Below the pieces are notes generated by a model. It was not told where the DNA came from, made no database searches, and saw nothing but the letters and a program-made list of their open reading frames with translations. 64,000 nucleotides of DNA from Arthrobacter crystallopoietes (GTDB lineage: Bacteria; Actinomycetota; Actinomycetes; Actinomycetales; Micrococcaceae), in NCBI RefSeq assembly GCF_002849715.1, contig NZ_CP018863.1:3410001-3474000 (forward strand), written 5' to 3'. A program made the translations under genes and the position numbers. Of the stretch, positions 51,195-59,871 are shown piece after piece; the first letter of the stretch is position 1; each line of letters starts with the position of its first letter.

Positions 51195-52169
51195 ATGACG
51201 ATGACAGCAGAGCAGGCCGAATGGTTCGCCGAAACCTTCGAGAAGCTGGTCGGCAACGTCGGCCAGGCCGTGTTGGGAAAGCCGCACGTGGTCAAGCTGA
51301 TCCTGACCGCGATGCTCGCCGAAGGGCACGTGTTGCTCGAGGACGCGCCGGGCACGGGCAAGACCATGCTGGCGCGTTCGCTGGCGGCCACGGTGCAGGG
51401 CACGAACTCCCGCATCCAGTTCACGCCAGACCTGCTGCCCTCGGACGTCACCGGCATCACCATCTATGACCAGAAGAGGCAGAACTTCGAGTTCCACAAG
51501 GGCCCGATCTTCGCGAACGTGGTGCTGGCGGACGAGATCAACCGCGCCTCGCCCAAGACCCAGTCCGCGCTGCTGGAGGTCATGGAGGAATCCCGCGTCA
51601 CCGTGGACGGCGTCACATACGAGGCCGGCCGGCCGTTCATGGTCATAGCCACCCAGAACCCCATCGAGCAGGCCGGTACCTACCGCCTGCCCGAGGCCCA
51701 GCTGGACCGCTTCCTGATCAAGACCTCCATCGGCTACCCGGACCTGGCCTCCACCGTGGAGCTGCTCGGCGGCAGCACCACGCGGGACCGTTCGCTGGCG
51801 CTGAAGCCGATCATCACCACCGCGGCCGTGACCGATATGGCGGACCTGGCCACCACCAACCACACCGATACCGCGGTGCTGGAGTACGTCTCGCACCTCT
51901 GCGACGCCACCCGCACGGCCGAGGAAACGCGGCTGGGCGTGTCCGTCCGCGGCGCCCTGGCGATGGTCCGCGCGGCCAAGGTGTGGGCCGCCGTCCATGG
52001 CCGCAACTACGTGCTGCCGGACGACATCAAGGAACTGGCCCCAGTGGTCTGGACGCACCGTTTCGTGATGGATCCCGAGGCCGAATTCGCCGGCGCCACC
52101 CCCGAGGCCGTGCTTAAGCGTGTGCTGGCCGAGGTGGCCGCACCGCAGCAGCGCAGCGTCGCGGTTTAA
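51195..52169 (+). CDS. moxR: MoxR family AAA+ ATPase
   Basis: A 324-residue cytoplasmic AAA+ ATPase. MoxR proteins act as chaperones that mature or insert metal cofactors into partner proteins, usually paired with DUF58/VWA proteins as here. Walker A is DAPGTGKTMLARS, Walker B VVLADEINRASPK, followed by sensor 1 (IATQNPIEQAGTYRLPEAQLDRF) and the C-terminal lid. ATG 51195 (MTMTAEQAEWFAE) is chosen over a TTG at 51144; the Shine-Dalgarno sequence is weak (GAGAAAG). Its TAA stop overlaps the DUF58 start (TAATG). Confidence 0.95.
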   Translation: MTMTAEQAEWFAETFEKLVGNVGQAVLGKPHVVKLILTAMLAEGHVLLEDAPGTGKTMLARSLAATVQGTNSRIQFTPDLLPSDVTGITIYDQKRQNFEFHKGPIFANVVLADEINRASPKTQSALLEVMEESRVTVDGVTYEAGRPFMVIATQNPIEQAGTYRLPEAQLDRFLIKTSIGYPDLASTVELLGGSTTRDRSLALKPIITTAAVTDMADLATTNHTDTAVLEYVSHLCDATRTAEETRLGVSVRGALAMVRAAKVWAAVHGRNYVLPDDIKELAPVVWTHRFVMDPEAEFAGATPEAVLKRVLAEVAAPQQRSVAV

Positions 52170-53512
52170 TGTCCGCCACCAAAGCGGGTGCCGGCCGCGT
52201 CCGGCTCAAACGCCTGCTGCGCAAGGCCACCCCGGAACGCAGCAGCAAACTGCACCCGGCGTCGTTGCTGAAGCTGGCCAGGGAAACGTCCGCGTTGGCC
52301 GGCGAGTTTTTGGCACCGCATTGGCAAAGAACGACGGCGGTGCTCGCCAAATACGTTCAGCCGGCGGTTTCCATCGTCTCGCCGCTGGGCTGGATCGTGC
52401 TCGGCACTGCCGTGCTGTTGTTCGGCCTCGGCGCCGCCTACGGCTGGGCGGAGGCCAAGGCCGGCGGGCTGATGGCGGTGCTGCTGCTGCTGATCGCCAT
52501 CGGCTTTGTGCTCGGGCGCTCCTCCTATGGCGTGAAACTGGACCTCGCCCGCACCCGGGTGGCGGTGGGGGACCACGCCATCGGCAGCGTGGAAGTCACC
52601 AACACGGACCCCAAGCCGCTGCTGCCAGCCGCGCTGGAACTGCCGGTGGGCGCCTCCACCGCGGTGTTCCACCTGCCGCGGATGAGGCCGGGCCAGGTGC
52701 ACGAGGACCTCTTCACCATCCCCACCCAGCGCCGCGCCGTCATCGTCGTGGGCCCGGTGCGCTCCGTGCGGGCGGATCCGCTGGGGCTGCTGCGCCGGCA
52801 GATGCTGTGGACCGAGCCGACCGACCTGTTTGTGCACCCGAAGACCACCGCACTGATCGGCTCCGCCTCCGGTTTCATCCGCGACCTGGAGGGGCTGCCC
52901 ACCAAAGACCTCTCCAGCGCGGACGTGTCCTTCCACGCGCTGCGCGACTACGTTCCCGGCGATGACCGCCGGCATATCCACTGGAAGACCACCGCCCGCA
53001 CCAACGAGCTGATGGTCCGCCAGTTCGAGGAAACCCGCCGCGCCCATCTGGCCGTCGCCGTTTCCACGAATACCGAGGAGTACACCAGCGAGCATGACTT
53101 CGAGCTCGCCGTCTCGGTCGCCGCCTCGATCGGGCTGCAGGCCATCCGGGAGCAGCGCAACCTCTCGGTGCTCACGCAGCAGGGGCCGCTGCGGACCGAG
53201 ACCGGGCGCAACCTGCTGGACGAAATGACCCGGATCGAAGGCCGGCCCCAGCGCGCGACGGCGGTAGACCTGGCACGGACCGCGGCCGACACGGTACCGA
53301 ATGCGTCCGTCTTCTTCCTGGTGGTCGGCGAACACGTCACCGCCACGCAGCTGCGCCGTGCCGCGGCAGCCGTCCCGCCCGGCATCCGGGCCTTCGCCAT
53401 CCGCTGTGCCCACGGACTGGACGCGGGCAAAGCCTCCATCGGGGACCTCACCGTCCTCTCGCTGGGCAACCTGGACGACCTCGCCATCATTCTGCGAAAG
53501 GCTGCCGCATGA
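52169..53512 (+). CDS. DUF58 domain protein
   Basis: A 447-residue membrane protein. A basic N-terminus with about 65 hydrophilic residues precedes two membrane helices (about 70-112); then come a beta-rich domain and the DUF58 signature DYVPGDDRRHIHWKTTARTNELMVRQFEE (about 268-297), the start of a VWA-like fold. DUF58 proteins accompany MoxR ATPases and are thought to be their adaptors. It is linked on both sides by overlapping start/stop codons (TAATG before, ATGA after). Confidence 0.92.
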   Translation: MSATKAGAGRVRLKRLLRKATPERSSKLHPASLLKLARETSALAGEFLAPHWQRTTAVLAKYVQPAVSIVSPLGWIVLGTAVLLFGLGAAYGWAEAKAGGLMAVLLLLIAIGFVLGRSSYGVKLDLARTRVAVGDHAIGSVEVTNTDPKPLLPAALELPVGASTAVFHLPRMRPGQVHEDLFTIPTQRRAVIVVGPVRSVRADPLGLLRRQMLWTEPTDLFVHPKTTALIGSASGFIRDLEGLPTKDLSSADVSFHALRDYVPGDDRRHIHWKTTARTNELMVRQFEETRRAHLAVAVSTNTEEYTSEHDFELAVSVAASIGLQAIREQRNLSVLTQQGPLRTETGRNLLDEMTRIEGRPQRATAVDLARTAADTVPNASVFFLVVGEHVTATQLRRAAAAVPPGIRAFAIRCAHGLDAGKASIGDLTVLSLGNLDDLAIILRKAAA

Positions 53513-56127
53513 GCGCCCCCGACAGCCCCGGGAACGAATCCAGGCGCAGCCGCCGCCGGGTTGCATCTGGAGGCCGTGCTGCCTCACGCCGGGAAGGCGC
53601 CGCCTTCCGCGGGGAGCGGGCCGCCGCACCCCGGGAACGGGCCGCACCGCGCGACCGCGGGCTGCCCCCGCAGGAGCGCGGGCTGGTGCTGCCGCGTTCC
53701 TGGCAGCACCTCGGCATCGATGCCGCCCTGCTCACCTTGCTGCTGGGGATGGGCGTGCTCGGCTTCCACAACGTCTTCGCGGGCGAACCGCGCTATCTGG
53801 TCGCCGGGTTCGGCGGCATCGTGGCCGGGCTCGGCCTGGCCCTGGCGTGCGCCTGGTACCGGCTGGGCCTGCTGGCCACCGCGACCGCCGGGCTGCTGAC
53901 ATATGTGCTGCTCGGCAGCGCCTTTGCCGCGCCCACCCAGGCGATTGCCGGCGTCGTGCCTTCGCTGGAATCCCTGCGCACCGTCCTGACCGGGTTCATC
54001 TTCGCCTGGAAAGACATCCTCACCGTCGCCGCGCCGGTGGGCGTCAACGGCGGCATGCTGGTGGTCCCGTTCCTGGGCTCGCTTGCCGCGGCGCTGCTCG
54101 CCGGCACGCTGGCCTGGCGGGTCAAGACCCCGTACTGGACCGTCCTGCCCGTGACGGCGATGTTCATCCTGGGCATCGCGTTCGGTACCAATGCGCCCAC
54201 CCTGCCGCTGCTGCGCGGCGTGCTGCTGGTGGCCGGGGCCGTATCGTGGCTGGCCTGGCGCCGGCACATCTCCCGTACCGACAGCACCGCGCACGTCTCC
54301 GCCAACCCGCAGGCCGCCGACGCCGCCGCCCACCGGACCGGCGTGCTCCGGCGGCTGGGCCTGGGTGCCGGAGTGCTGCTGCTGGCGACGGCGGTCACCG
54401 CGCTGGCCGGCCCCGCGCTCACCGCAGGGGGTGAGCGCAAGGTGCTGCGCGACGTCGTTGTTCCCCCGGTGGAGCTGTACGACTACCCGTCGCCGCTGAT
54501 GGACTTCCGCCAGTTTGTGAAGGACAAGTCCGAGGACACGCTCTTCACCGTGCAGGGCCTGCCGCCGGGGGAGCGGGTGCGGCTGGCGGCGCTGGATACT
54601 TACGACGGCGTGGTCTACAACGTGAACCCGCGAAGCGGCGGCAACTACGCGCCCGTGGGCGATGCGCAGTCGCTGGGCAACGTGGACGGCGACGGCGGAA
54701 ACCCGAACTCAAACACCGCGCAGATGACGTTCAGCATCGCCGACTACAACGGCGTCTGGCTGCCGGCCGGCGGGCAGCTTAACGGGGTGGCGATGGACGG
54801 GCCGCGGGCGGACGAGGTGGCCGGATCCCTCTACTACAACGAGGACTCCGAAACCGCGCTCTCCACCCGGTACATCCGGCCCGGAGACAACTACTCGGTC
54901 AACGTGTCCTTCCCGGCCAAGCCCGAGGACGGGCAACTGGCCCAGTACGATTTCGCGCCGCTGAACCTGCCTGAACCGGAGCAGGTGCCCAACATCATCG
55001 GGACCAAGGCCAGCGAACTGGTGGGCGATGAAACCGTGCCGATCGAGCAGGTCCGCCAGCTGGAGCGGAGCCTGCACGAGAACGGCTTCTTCTCCAACGG
55101 CAAGGAGGACGAGGCGCGCAGCCTCTCCGGGCACAGCGCCAGCCGCATGACCACGCTGCTGGACGCCGAGCAGACGATCGGCGACGACGAGCAGTACGCG
55201 GTGGCGATGGCGCTGATGGCCCGGCACCTGGGCATGCCCGCCCGCGTGGTGATGGGTTTCTACCCGGATCCCAGCATCGAGCGCACTGCCGGAGAGCCGG
55301 TGGAGATCAAGGGCAAGGACGTCCACGCCTGGGTGGAGATCGCGTTCACCAACGCCGGCTGGGTGGCCTTCGACCCGACGCCGGACAAGGACAACGAGCC
55401 GACCCCGCCGCAGCAGCAGCCGAAGTCGACGCCGAAGCCGCAGGTGCTCCAGCCGCCGCCACCGCCGCAGGAACCGGCCGAGCTGCCGCCGGACTCTGCG
55501 CCCGAACCGCAGGACGCTGAGCAGAACGAGAAGGGCTTCTGGGAGCAGTGGGGCTGGCTGGTGACGGCCATCGGCGTGGCCATGATTCCGTTGGCCATCC
55601 TGCTGATCCCGCTGCTGCTGATCGCCTGGCTGAAGCTGCGCCGCCGCAAGCGCCGCGCCGCCGAAGGCTTGCCCAGCACCCGTGTCAGCGGCGGCTGGAG
55701 CGAGGTCATGTCGCTGGCCACGGACATGGGCGCCAGCGCCAATGCCAAGGCCACCCGGCGCGAGCATGCCAGCGAGCTGGCGGACGCGTTCCCCGCGGCC
55801 TCCGGCACGACGACGGCGCTGGCGCACCGGGCGGATGCGGCCGTGTTCGGCGGTGTCGAGCCCACTGAGGTGCAGGTGCGCGAGTACTGGGACATGGTGG
55901 AGAAATCGCTCGACGAGATCGGCTCGTCGGTGGGCTTCTGGAAGCGCCAGCGGGCGCGGTTCTCGCCCCGCTCGCTGGTGGCCGAGGCACGCTTCAGACT
56001 GTCACAAAAGCTCGGCAAGGGCGTTTCCGGCCGGTCCTTTGGCACCGCCGAGAGCACAAACCGTAAAGTAGAGTCACCGACCGAGGAACAACACAAGGGA
56101 GTGAGCCATACGTGGCAGCAAGACTGA
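53509..56127 (+). CDS. TgpA-type transglutaminase-like membrane protein, catalytic Cys replaced
   Basis: An 872-residue protein. A charged N-terminal segment (about 1-60) leads to several membrane helices (about 70-315), an extracellular domain with a transglutaminase-like core (about 490-640), a Pro/Gln linker, one more helix (about 683-705) and a cytoplasmic tail. The core keeps the His (DVHAWVEIAF) and Asp (GWVAFDPTP) of the triad, but where the family has GxCEQYA this protein reads GDDEQYA, so the nucleophile is Asp 560. It is therefore predicted not to be a transglutaminase and may bind or scaffold partners. It overlaps DUF58 by ATGA and the RDD gene by 16 bp. Confidence 0.9.
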   Translation: MSAPDSPGNESRRSRRRVASGGRAASRREGAAFRGERAAAPRERAAPRDRGLPPQERGLVLPRSWQHLGIDAALLTLLLGMGVLGFHNVFAGEPRYLVAGFGGIVAGLGLALACAWYRLGLLATATAGLLTYVLLGSAFAAPTQAIAGVVPSLESLRTVLTGFIFAWKDILTVAAPVGVNGGMLVVPFLGSLAAALLAGTLAWRVKTPYWTVLPVTAMFILGIAFGTNAPTLPLLRGVLLVAGAVSWLAWRRHISRTDSTAHVSANPQAADAAAHRTGVLRRLGLGAGVLLLATAVTALAGPALTAGGERKVLRDVVVPPVELYDYPSPLMDFRQFVKDKSEDTLFTVQGLPPGERVRLAALDTYDGVVYNVNPRSGGNYAPVGDAQSLGNVDGDGGNPNSNTAQMTFSIADYNGVWLPAGGQLNGVAMDGPRADEVAGSLYYNEDSETALSTRYIRPGDNYSVNVSFPAKPEDGQLAQYDFAPLNLPEPEQVPNIIGTKASELVGDETVPIEQVRQLERSLHENGFFSNGKEDEARSLSGHSASRMTTLLDAEQTIGDDEQYAVAMALMARHLGMPARVVMGFYPDPSIERTAGEPVEIKGKDVHAWVEIAFTNAGWVAFDPTPDKDNEPTPPQQQPKSTPKPQVLQPPPPPQEPAELPPDSAPEPQDAEQNEKGFWEQWGWLVTAIGVAMIPLAILLIPLLLIAWLKLRRRKRRAAEGLPSTRVSGGWSEVMSLATDMGASANAKATRREHASELADAFPAASGTTTALAHRADAAVFGGVEPTEVQVREYWDMVEKSLDEIGSSVGFWKRQRARFSPRSLVAEARFRLSQKLGKGVSGRSFGTAESTNRKVESPTEEQHKGVSHTWQQD

Positions 56128-57458
56128 ACCTCGTCAGCGCTTCAGCTGGCAAGCGGGTCGGCGCGTGGCTGATCGACAAACTCCCTCCCGCCGTGCTGGT
56201 GGGTATCGGCTACGGGGTCGGCATGGCCGGGCTGCTGGGTGCAGCCGGTGCCGGCACTGAAGAGGCCGTGGCCTCCGCCGCCGCGGGCCTGTTCCTCTGG
56301 CTGGGCATCACCTCGCTGCTCGCCGTGGCCTACGGCATCTGGAAGTGGGGCTGGGAAGCGCGGACGGGCAAGACCCCGGGCAACGTCCTGCTGGGGCTGC
56401 GGACCTCCAACGAGGACGGCAACGCCCCCGGCTGGGCCGCCATCTTCATCCGCGGACTGATCATCGCCGTGGGCGGACTGGTCCCGGTTGTCGGTGCGGT
56501 CATCGTGGTCATTTCCAACCTCTGGGACGCCAACCACCAGCGGCAGGGCTGGCACGACAAGGTAGCCAAGACCCTGGCCCTGGACGTGAATGCCGGGCGC
56601 GACCCGCTGACCACCGGCGGCCTCTACGGCCACAGCACCTTCACCCCGGACGGCGGGCAGGCTGGCGTTCCGCAGGCAAGTTATGCCGGGGCAGCCGGTG
56701 CAAATGCCCCCGCTGGCGTTCACGGTGCCGGCCTGATGGGAGAGCCGGCCGGCAACGGCGGTAGCCCCGCCGGCGGTCCCGGTCCCGGTTCCGACCAGAG
56801 CCCGCAGTGGCCGCCTTTCGACGACAATGCTGCCCGTTCGGGCGGCATCATCTCCGGCATCCCGGGCTTCAGCGGCACTCCCGCAGCCGGCACGAACGCT
56901 GGTAACACTGCCGCCGGCGCCACTGCAGATGGATCGGCCGCACCTGCGGATACGTCGGCCGCCCCCGCCGCCGTGGCACCAGCCGCCCCGGACGTATCCG
57001 AAAGTCCGCCAGGAGGCTCCGCGCCCACGCAAGCACCGCCGTCGCACGTTGATGACGAGTTCGCGTACACGCGCATCCGCGACGCCGCACCAGCACCCGC
57101 GGAGGCAGCCGGCTCCGGGCAGGAACCGGCCGGCATCAACATCCGCTTCGACGACGGCCGCGAAGTCGCCATCGGAACCAGCGCGCTGATCGGCCGGAAC
57201 CCGGCCGCCGCGGCGGGTGAAGAAGTGGACCAGCTGATCGACTTCGCCGATCTGGACCGCTCCGTTTCCAAGACGCATCTGGAACTGCGCGTCGAGGGCG
57301 ACACTATCTGGGTCAATGACCGTAATTCAACCAATGGCACCGCCGTGACCGGATCGGACGGCGTGCGCCAGCAGCTTGTCCCCGGTGCTCCGGTAGCGGC
57401 CAAGTCAGGAGCAACCGTGGAATTCGGCGACCGAAGCTTCGTCATTGGTCACGCATGA
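56112..57458 (+). CDS. RDD membrane protein fused to FHA domain
   Basis: A 448-residue protein joining an RDD-type membrane domain (about 8-160; three to four helices, GKRVGAWLIDKLPPAV, GKTPGNVLLGLRTSN and NHQRQGWHDKVAKTLAL) to a Pro/Gly/Ala linker (about 165-335) and a C-terminal cytoplasmic FHA domain (about 345-448) with the phosphothreonine-binding residues LIGRNP, SVSKTHLEL and NDRNSTNGT. It probably recruits targets phosphorylated by the operon's kinase to the membrane. GTG 56112 lies inside the end of the transglutaminase gene, with GGGAG upstream. The stop overlaps the phosphatase start (ATGA). Confidence 0.92.
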   Translation: MAARLNLVSASAGKRVGAWLIDKLPPAVLVGIGYGVGMAGLLGAAGAGTEEAVASAAAGLFLWLGITSLLAVAYGIWKWGWEARTGKTPGNVLLGLRTSNEDGNAPGWAAIFIRGLIIAVGGLVPVVGAVIVVISNLWDANHQRQGWHDKVAKTLALDVNAGRDPLTTGGLYGHSTFTPDGGQAGVPQASYAGAAGANAPAGVHGAGLMGEPAGNGGSPAGGPGPGSDQSPQWPPFDDNAARSGGIISGIPGFSGTPAAGTNAGNTAAGATADGSAAPADTSAAPAAVAPAAPDVSESPPGGSAPTQAPPSHVDDEFAYTRIRDAAPAPAEAAGSGQEPAGINIRFDDGREVAIGTSALIGRNPAAAAGEEVDQLIDFADLDRSVSKTHLELRVEGDTIWVNDRNSTNGTAVTGSDGVRQQLVPGAPVAAKSGATVEFGDRSFVIGHA

Positions 57459-58309
57459 CCGGGGACAAACCGAGCCACATCGAGAACATCAGGCTCACCG
57501 TCGGAGCGGGCACGGACCGCGGACTGCGGCGTGAGCTGAACGAGGACTCCTTCACCACCGCGTCACCGCTGTTCGCCGTGGCCGACGGCATGGGCGGCCA
57601 CGAGGCCGGCGAAGTGGCCAGCAGGATTTGTGTGGAGACGATGACGGAGTACGTCCGCCGCCACGAGCTGGGCGCGGCCGAGTTGCAGCAGCTCATTGCG
57701 GATGCCGACCGGCGGATCCGGGCCGCTGCGGGCTCGCGCGCCGGCACCACGGTCACCGGCGCGGCGCTGGTTGAGGAACGCGGCGTGCCGTACTGGCTGG
57801 TGTTCAACGTGGGGGATTCGCGGACCTACCGGCTGAACCAGGGCATGCTGGAGCAGATCAGCGTTGACCACTCGGAAGTCCAGGAACTGCTGGAGGCCGG
57901 CCGGATCACCGCGCAGGAAGCGCTGGTCCATCCGCGCCGGCACGTGGTGACCCGCGCCCTGGGCACCGGCGACGATTCAGAACCGGATTTCTGGATGCTT
58001 CCGGTCGAGGCCGGGGACCGCATGCTGATTTGTTCCGACGGACTCACCTCAGAAGTCAGCGACGAGCACATCCACGCCATCCTCAGCTCCACAGTGCGCC
58101 CGCAGGATGCTGTCCAGGCGCTGATCCAGGCGGCGCTGTGCTCAGGCGGCCGGGACAACATCACGGCGATCGTCGTCGATGCGGCCGATGTGGCGCAGGA
58201 CGCCGCGCAGGCAGCGACCGCGCCGCGTACGGAGGACGAAGAGACGGATACGCTGCCGCGGCTGGAGCCCGGCGGATCGGGGCCGGCGGGACAGCAGGGG
58301 CAGATCTGA
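57455..58309 (+). CDS. PP2C family Ser/Thr protein phosphatase
   Basis: A 284-residue soluble metal-dependent phosphatase that would reverse the kinase encoded two genes downstream. All PP2C metal-binding motifs are present: NEDSF, ADGMGGHE, GDSRTYRL, CSDGLTSEV and GGRDNITAIVVD. The C-terminal 40 residues are acidic and Ala-rich. Unlike mycobacterial PstP it has no membrane helix. It is linked by ATGA to the RDD-FHA gene and by TGATG to the next gene. Confidence 0.95.
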   Translation: MTGDKPSHIENIRLTVGAGTDRGLRRELNEDSFTTASPLFAVADGMGGHEAGEVASRICVETMTEYVRRHELGAAELQQLIADADRRIRAAAGSRAGTTVTGAALVEERGVPYWLVFNVGDSRTYRLNQGMLEQISVDHSEVQELLEAGRITAQEALVHPRRHVVTRALGTGDDSEPDFWMLPVEAGDRMLICSDGLTSEVSDEHIHAILSSTVRPQDAVQALIQAALCSGGRDNITAIVVDAADVAQDAAQAATAPRTEDEETDTLPRLEPGGSGPAGQQGQI

Positions 58310-59871
58310 TGGCAGCAATTACCTACTGCCCGGGCCCCTGGCTCGGGCTGGTCCGCGGTGGCACCATCGTGCTGCTGGAACAAAGCGCCCGCGAAGACGT
58401 GGTCATGGCCGTGTGGGACGTGCTCGGTACGCAACCGGCACCAGAATCCGTGCTCGGTTCCGTGGTGAGCGGCTATGGCATGGACCTGGCTTCAATACCG
58501 CAGTTCGCCATCGTGTCCTTCCGGGACAAGCTGCACGCGATCCTGCGCGGCGACGTTGTCCTTAATAGCGACGGCGTGGGGACATCGGCCGAACTTTCCG
58601 GCGCGGGTGTGACCACCTGGACGGAGCGGCTGCTGCCTGCCCAGGAGCTGTTTGACCTGGTGATCAATGACGGGCGCGACGGCGAGGGCCGCTGGCTTCC
58701 GCTGGCCGAAGGCATCGTCCAGCTGGGCGGCATCCGTGTCGGCGTGGACACAACAGTTGGCGCGGTTGAAGAACCGGAGCCAAAGGCCGAACTCATGCCG
58801 GAGCCCGTTACCGCTCCTGTTGCAGAGCCAGCGTCAGCGCCGGAGACAGGGAGCCAGTCAGAACCGGTTGACGCTCCTGCCTCGGACCAACCCGGATCGG
58901 CTGAACCTGCCGAACGCATATCGATGCATGAGGAACTCAACGTCCCGGAGGGCATCGAGGTCACCGGTATCTACGATCCCGATGCCCTGGACGAGGTGGG
59001 AGACCTCGAAGACACGGTCATCCATACCAAGGCCCGGCGGGCCAACCTGCCGCCATCGGCGGCCGTTCCGCCGGCAGAGAACAACGTGCCTGCGAGTCCG
59101 GCCCTGTCTCCGGCAGCTGCGGCGCAGCCGGCAGCCCCCGCTCAGCAAGCCGCCCCGGCACCGCAGTCCGCGCCGGCAAGCCTGATCGATTCCGTGCCGT
59201 GGCTGACACCGTCGGCTTCCGCGCGGGCACGGGCGGCGGAATCAGCCGCGGCTGAAGCTGCCCGCGATCTGCGCCCGGTGAAGCCGGTGGACCGAATAAC
59301 CGAAGCACCCGAGGGCGACCATGACGGGCAGACCCTGCTGCGCCGCGACCTGCCGAAGGCGCCCAAAACCGCGCCCGCTCCCGTGCCGGATCCGGCACAG
59401 CGGCCGGCCACCGGCCCGATGGTGCTGGCCCGCGTCTGCCCGCAGGGGCATGCCAACCCGCCCACCAGTTCCAACTGCAGCATCTGCGCCGCCGGGCTGG
59501 CCGACGACGCCAGCCAGGTGCAGCGCCCCATCCTGGGCCGCATGCGGCTTTCCACCGGGGAAGTCATCGAGCTTGACCGCGCGGTGATCGTCGGACGCCA
59601 GCCGTCGGCCTCGCGCGTGCAGGGCAACGGCATGCCTCGCCTGGTCCAGGTGCGCAGCGTCAGCGGCGACATTTCGCGCTCCCATCTGGAGGTGCGGCTG
59701 GAAGGCTGGCACGTCATGCTGCGCGATCTGAAAGCGACCAACGGCACCATGCTGATCCGCGAAGGCCAGCCGCCGCGACGGCTGGGACAGGGCGAATCTA
59801 TGATCCTGCTCGACGGCGACATCGCGGACCTGGGCGACGGCATCTCGCTGCGGTTCGAGGACCTGCCGTGA
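58309..59871 (+). CDS. Zinc-ribbon and FHA domain protein
   Basis: A 520-residue protein. An N-terminal alpha/beta domain (about 1-140, MAAITYCPGPWLGLVRGG…) of unknown type is followed by a long Pro/Ala/Glu linker (about 145-380), a short zinc-ribbon-like motif (CPQGHANPPTSSNCSIC) and a C-terminal FHA domain (about 415-520) with VIVGRQPSAS, DISRSHLEV and LKATNGT. TxxD-like sites suitable for kinase docking occur in the linker (DLEDTVIHTKA). There is no membrane helix. It probably links phosphothreonine recognition to another partner. It overlaps the kinase start as GTGA. Confidence 0.9.
   Translation: MAAITYCPGPWLGLVRGGTIVLLEQSAREDVVMAVWDVLGTQPAPESVLGSVVSGYGMDLASIPQFAIVSFRDKLHAILRGDVVLNSDGVGTSAELSGAGVTTWTERLLPAQELFDLVINDGRDGEGRWLPLAEGIVQLGGIRVGVDTTVGAVEEPEPKAELMPEPVTAPVAEPASAPETGSQSEPVDAPASDQPGSAEPAERISMHEELNVPEGIEVTGIYDPDALDEVGDLEDTVIHTKARRANLPPSAAVPPAENNVPASPALSPAAAAQPAAPAQQAAPAPQSAPASLIDSVPWLTPSASARARAAESAAAEAARDLRPVKPVDRITEAPEGDHDGQTLLRRDLPKAPKTAPAPVPDPAQRPATGPMVLARVCPQGHANPPTSSNCSICAAGLADDASQVQRPILGRMRLSTGEVIELDRAVIVGRQPSASRVQGNGMPRLVQVRSVSGDISRSHLEVRLEGWHVMLRDLKATNGTMLIREGQPPRRLGQGESMILLDGDIADLGDGISLRFEDLP

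Noticed and set aside
21550-52345. Recurring 14-15 base string AAGAACGACGGCGG(T) at about 21554, 25370 and 52328 (variant near 3820)
   Set aside because: It falls in different reading contexts (TTAVLA-type helices, or its complement) inside unrelated genes and has no regular spacing; codon bias explains it.
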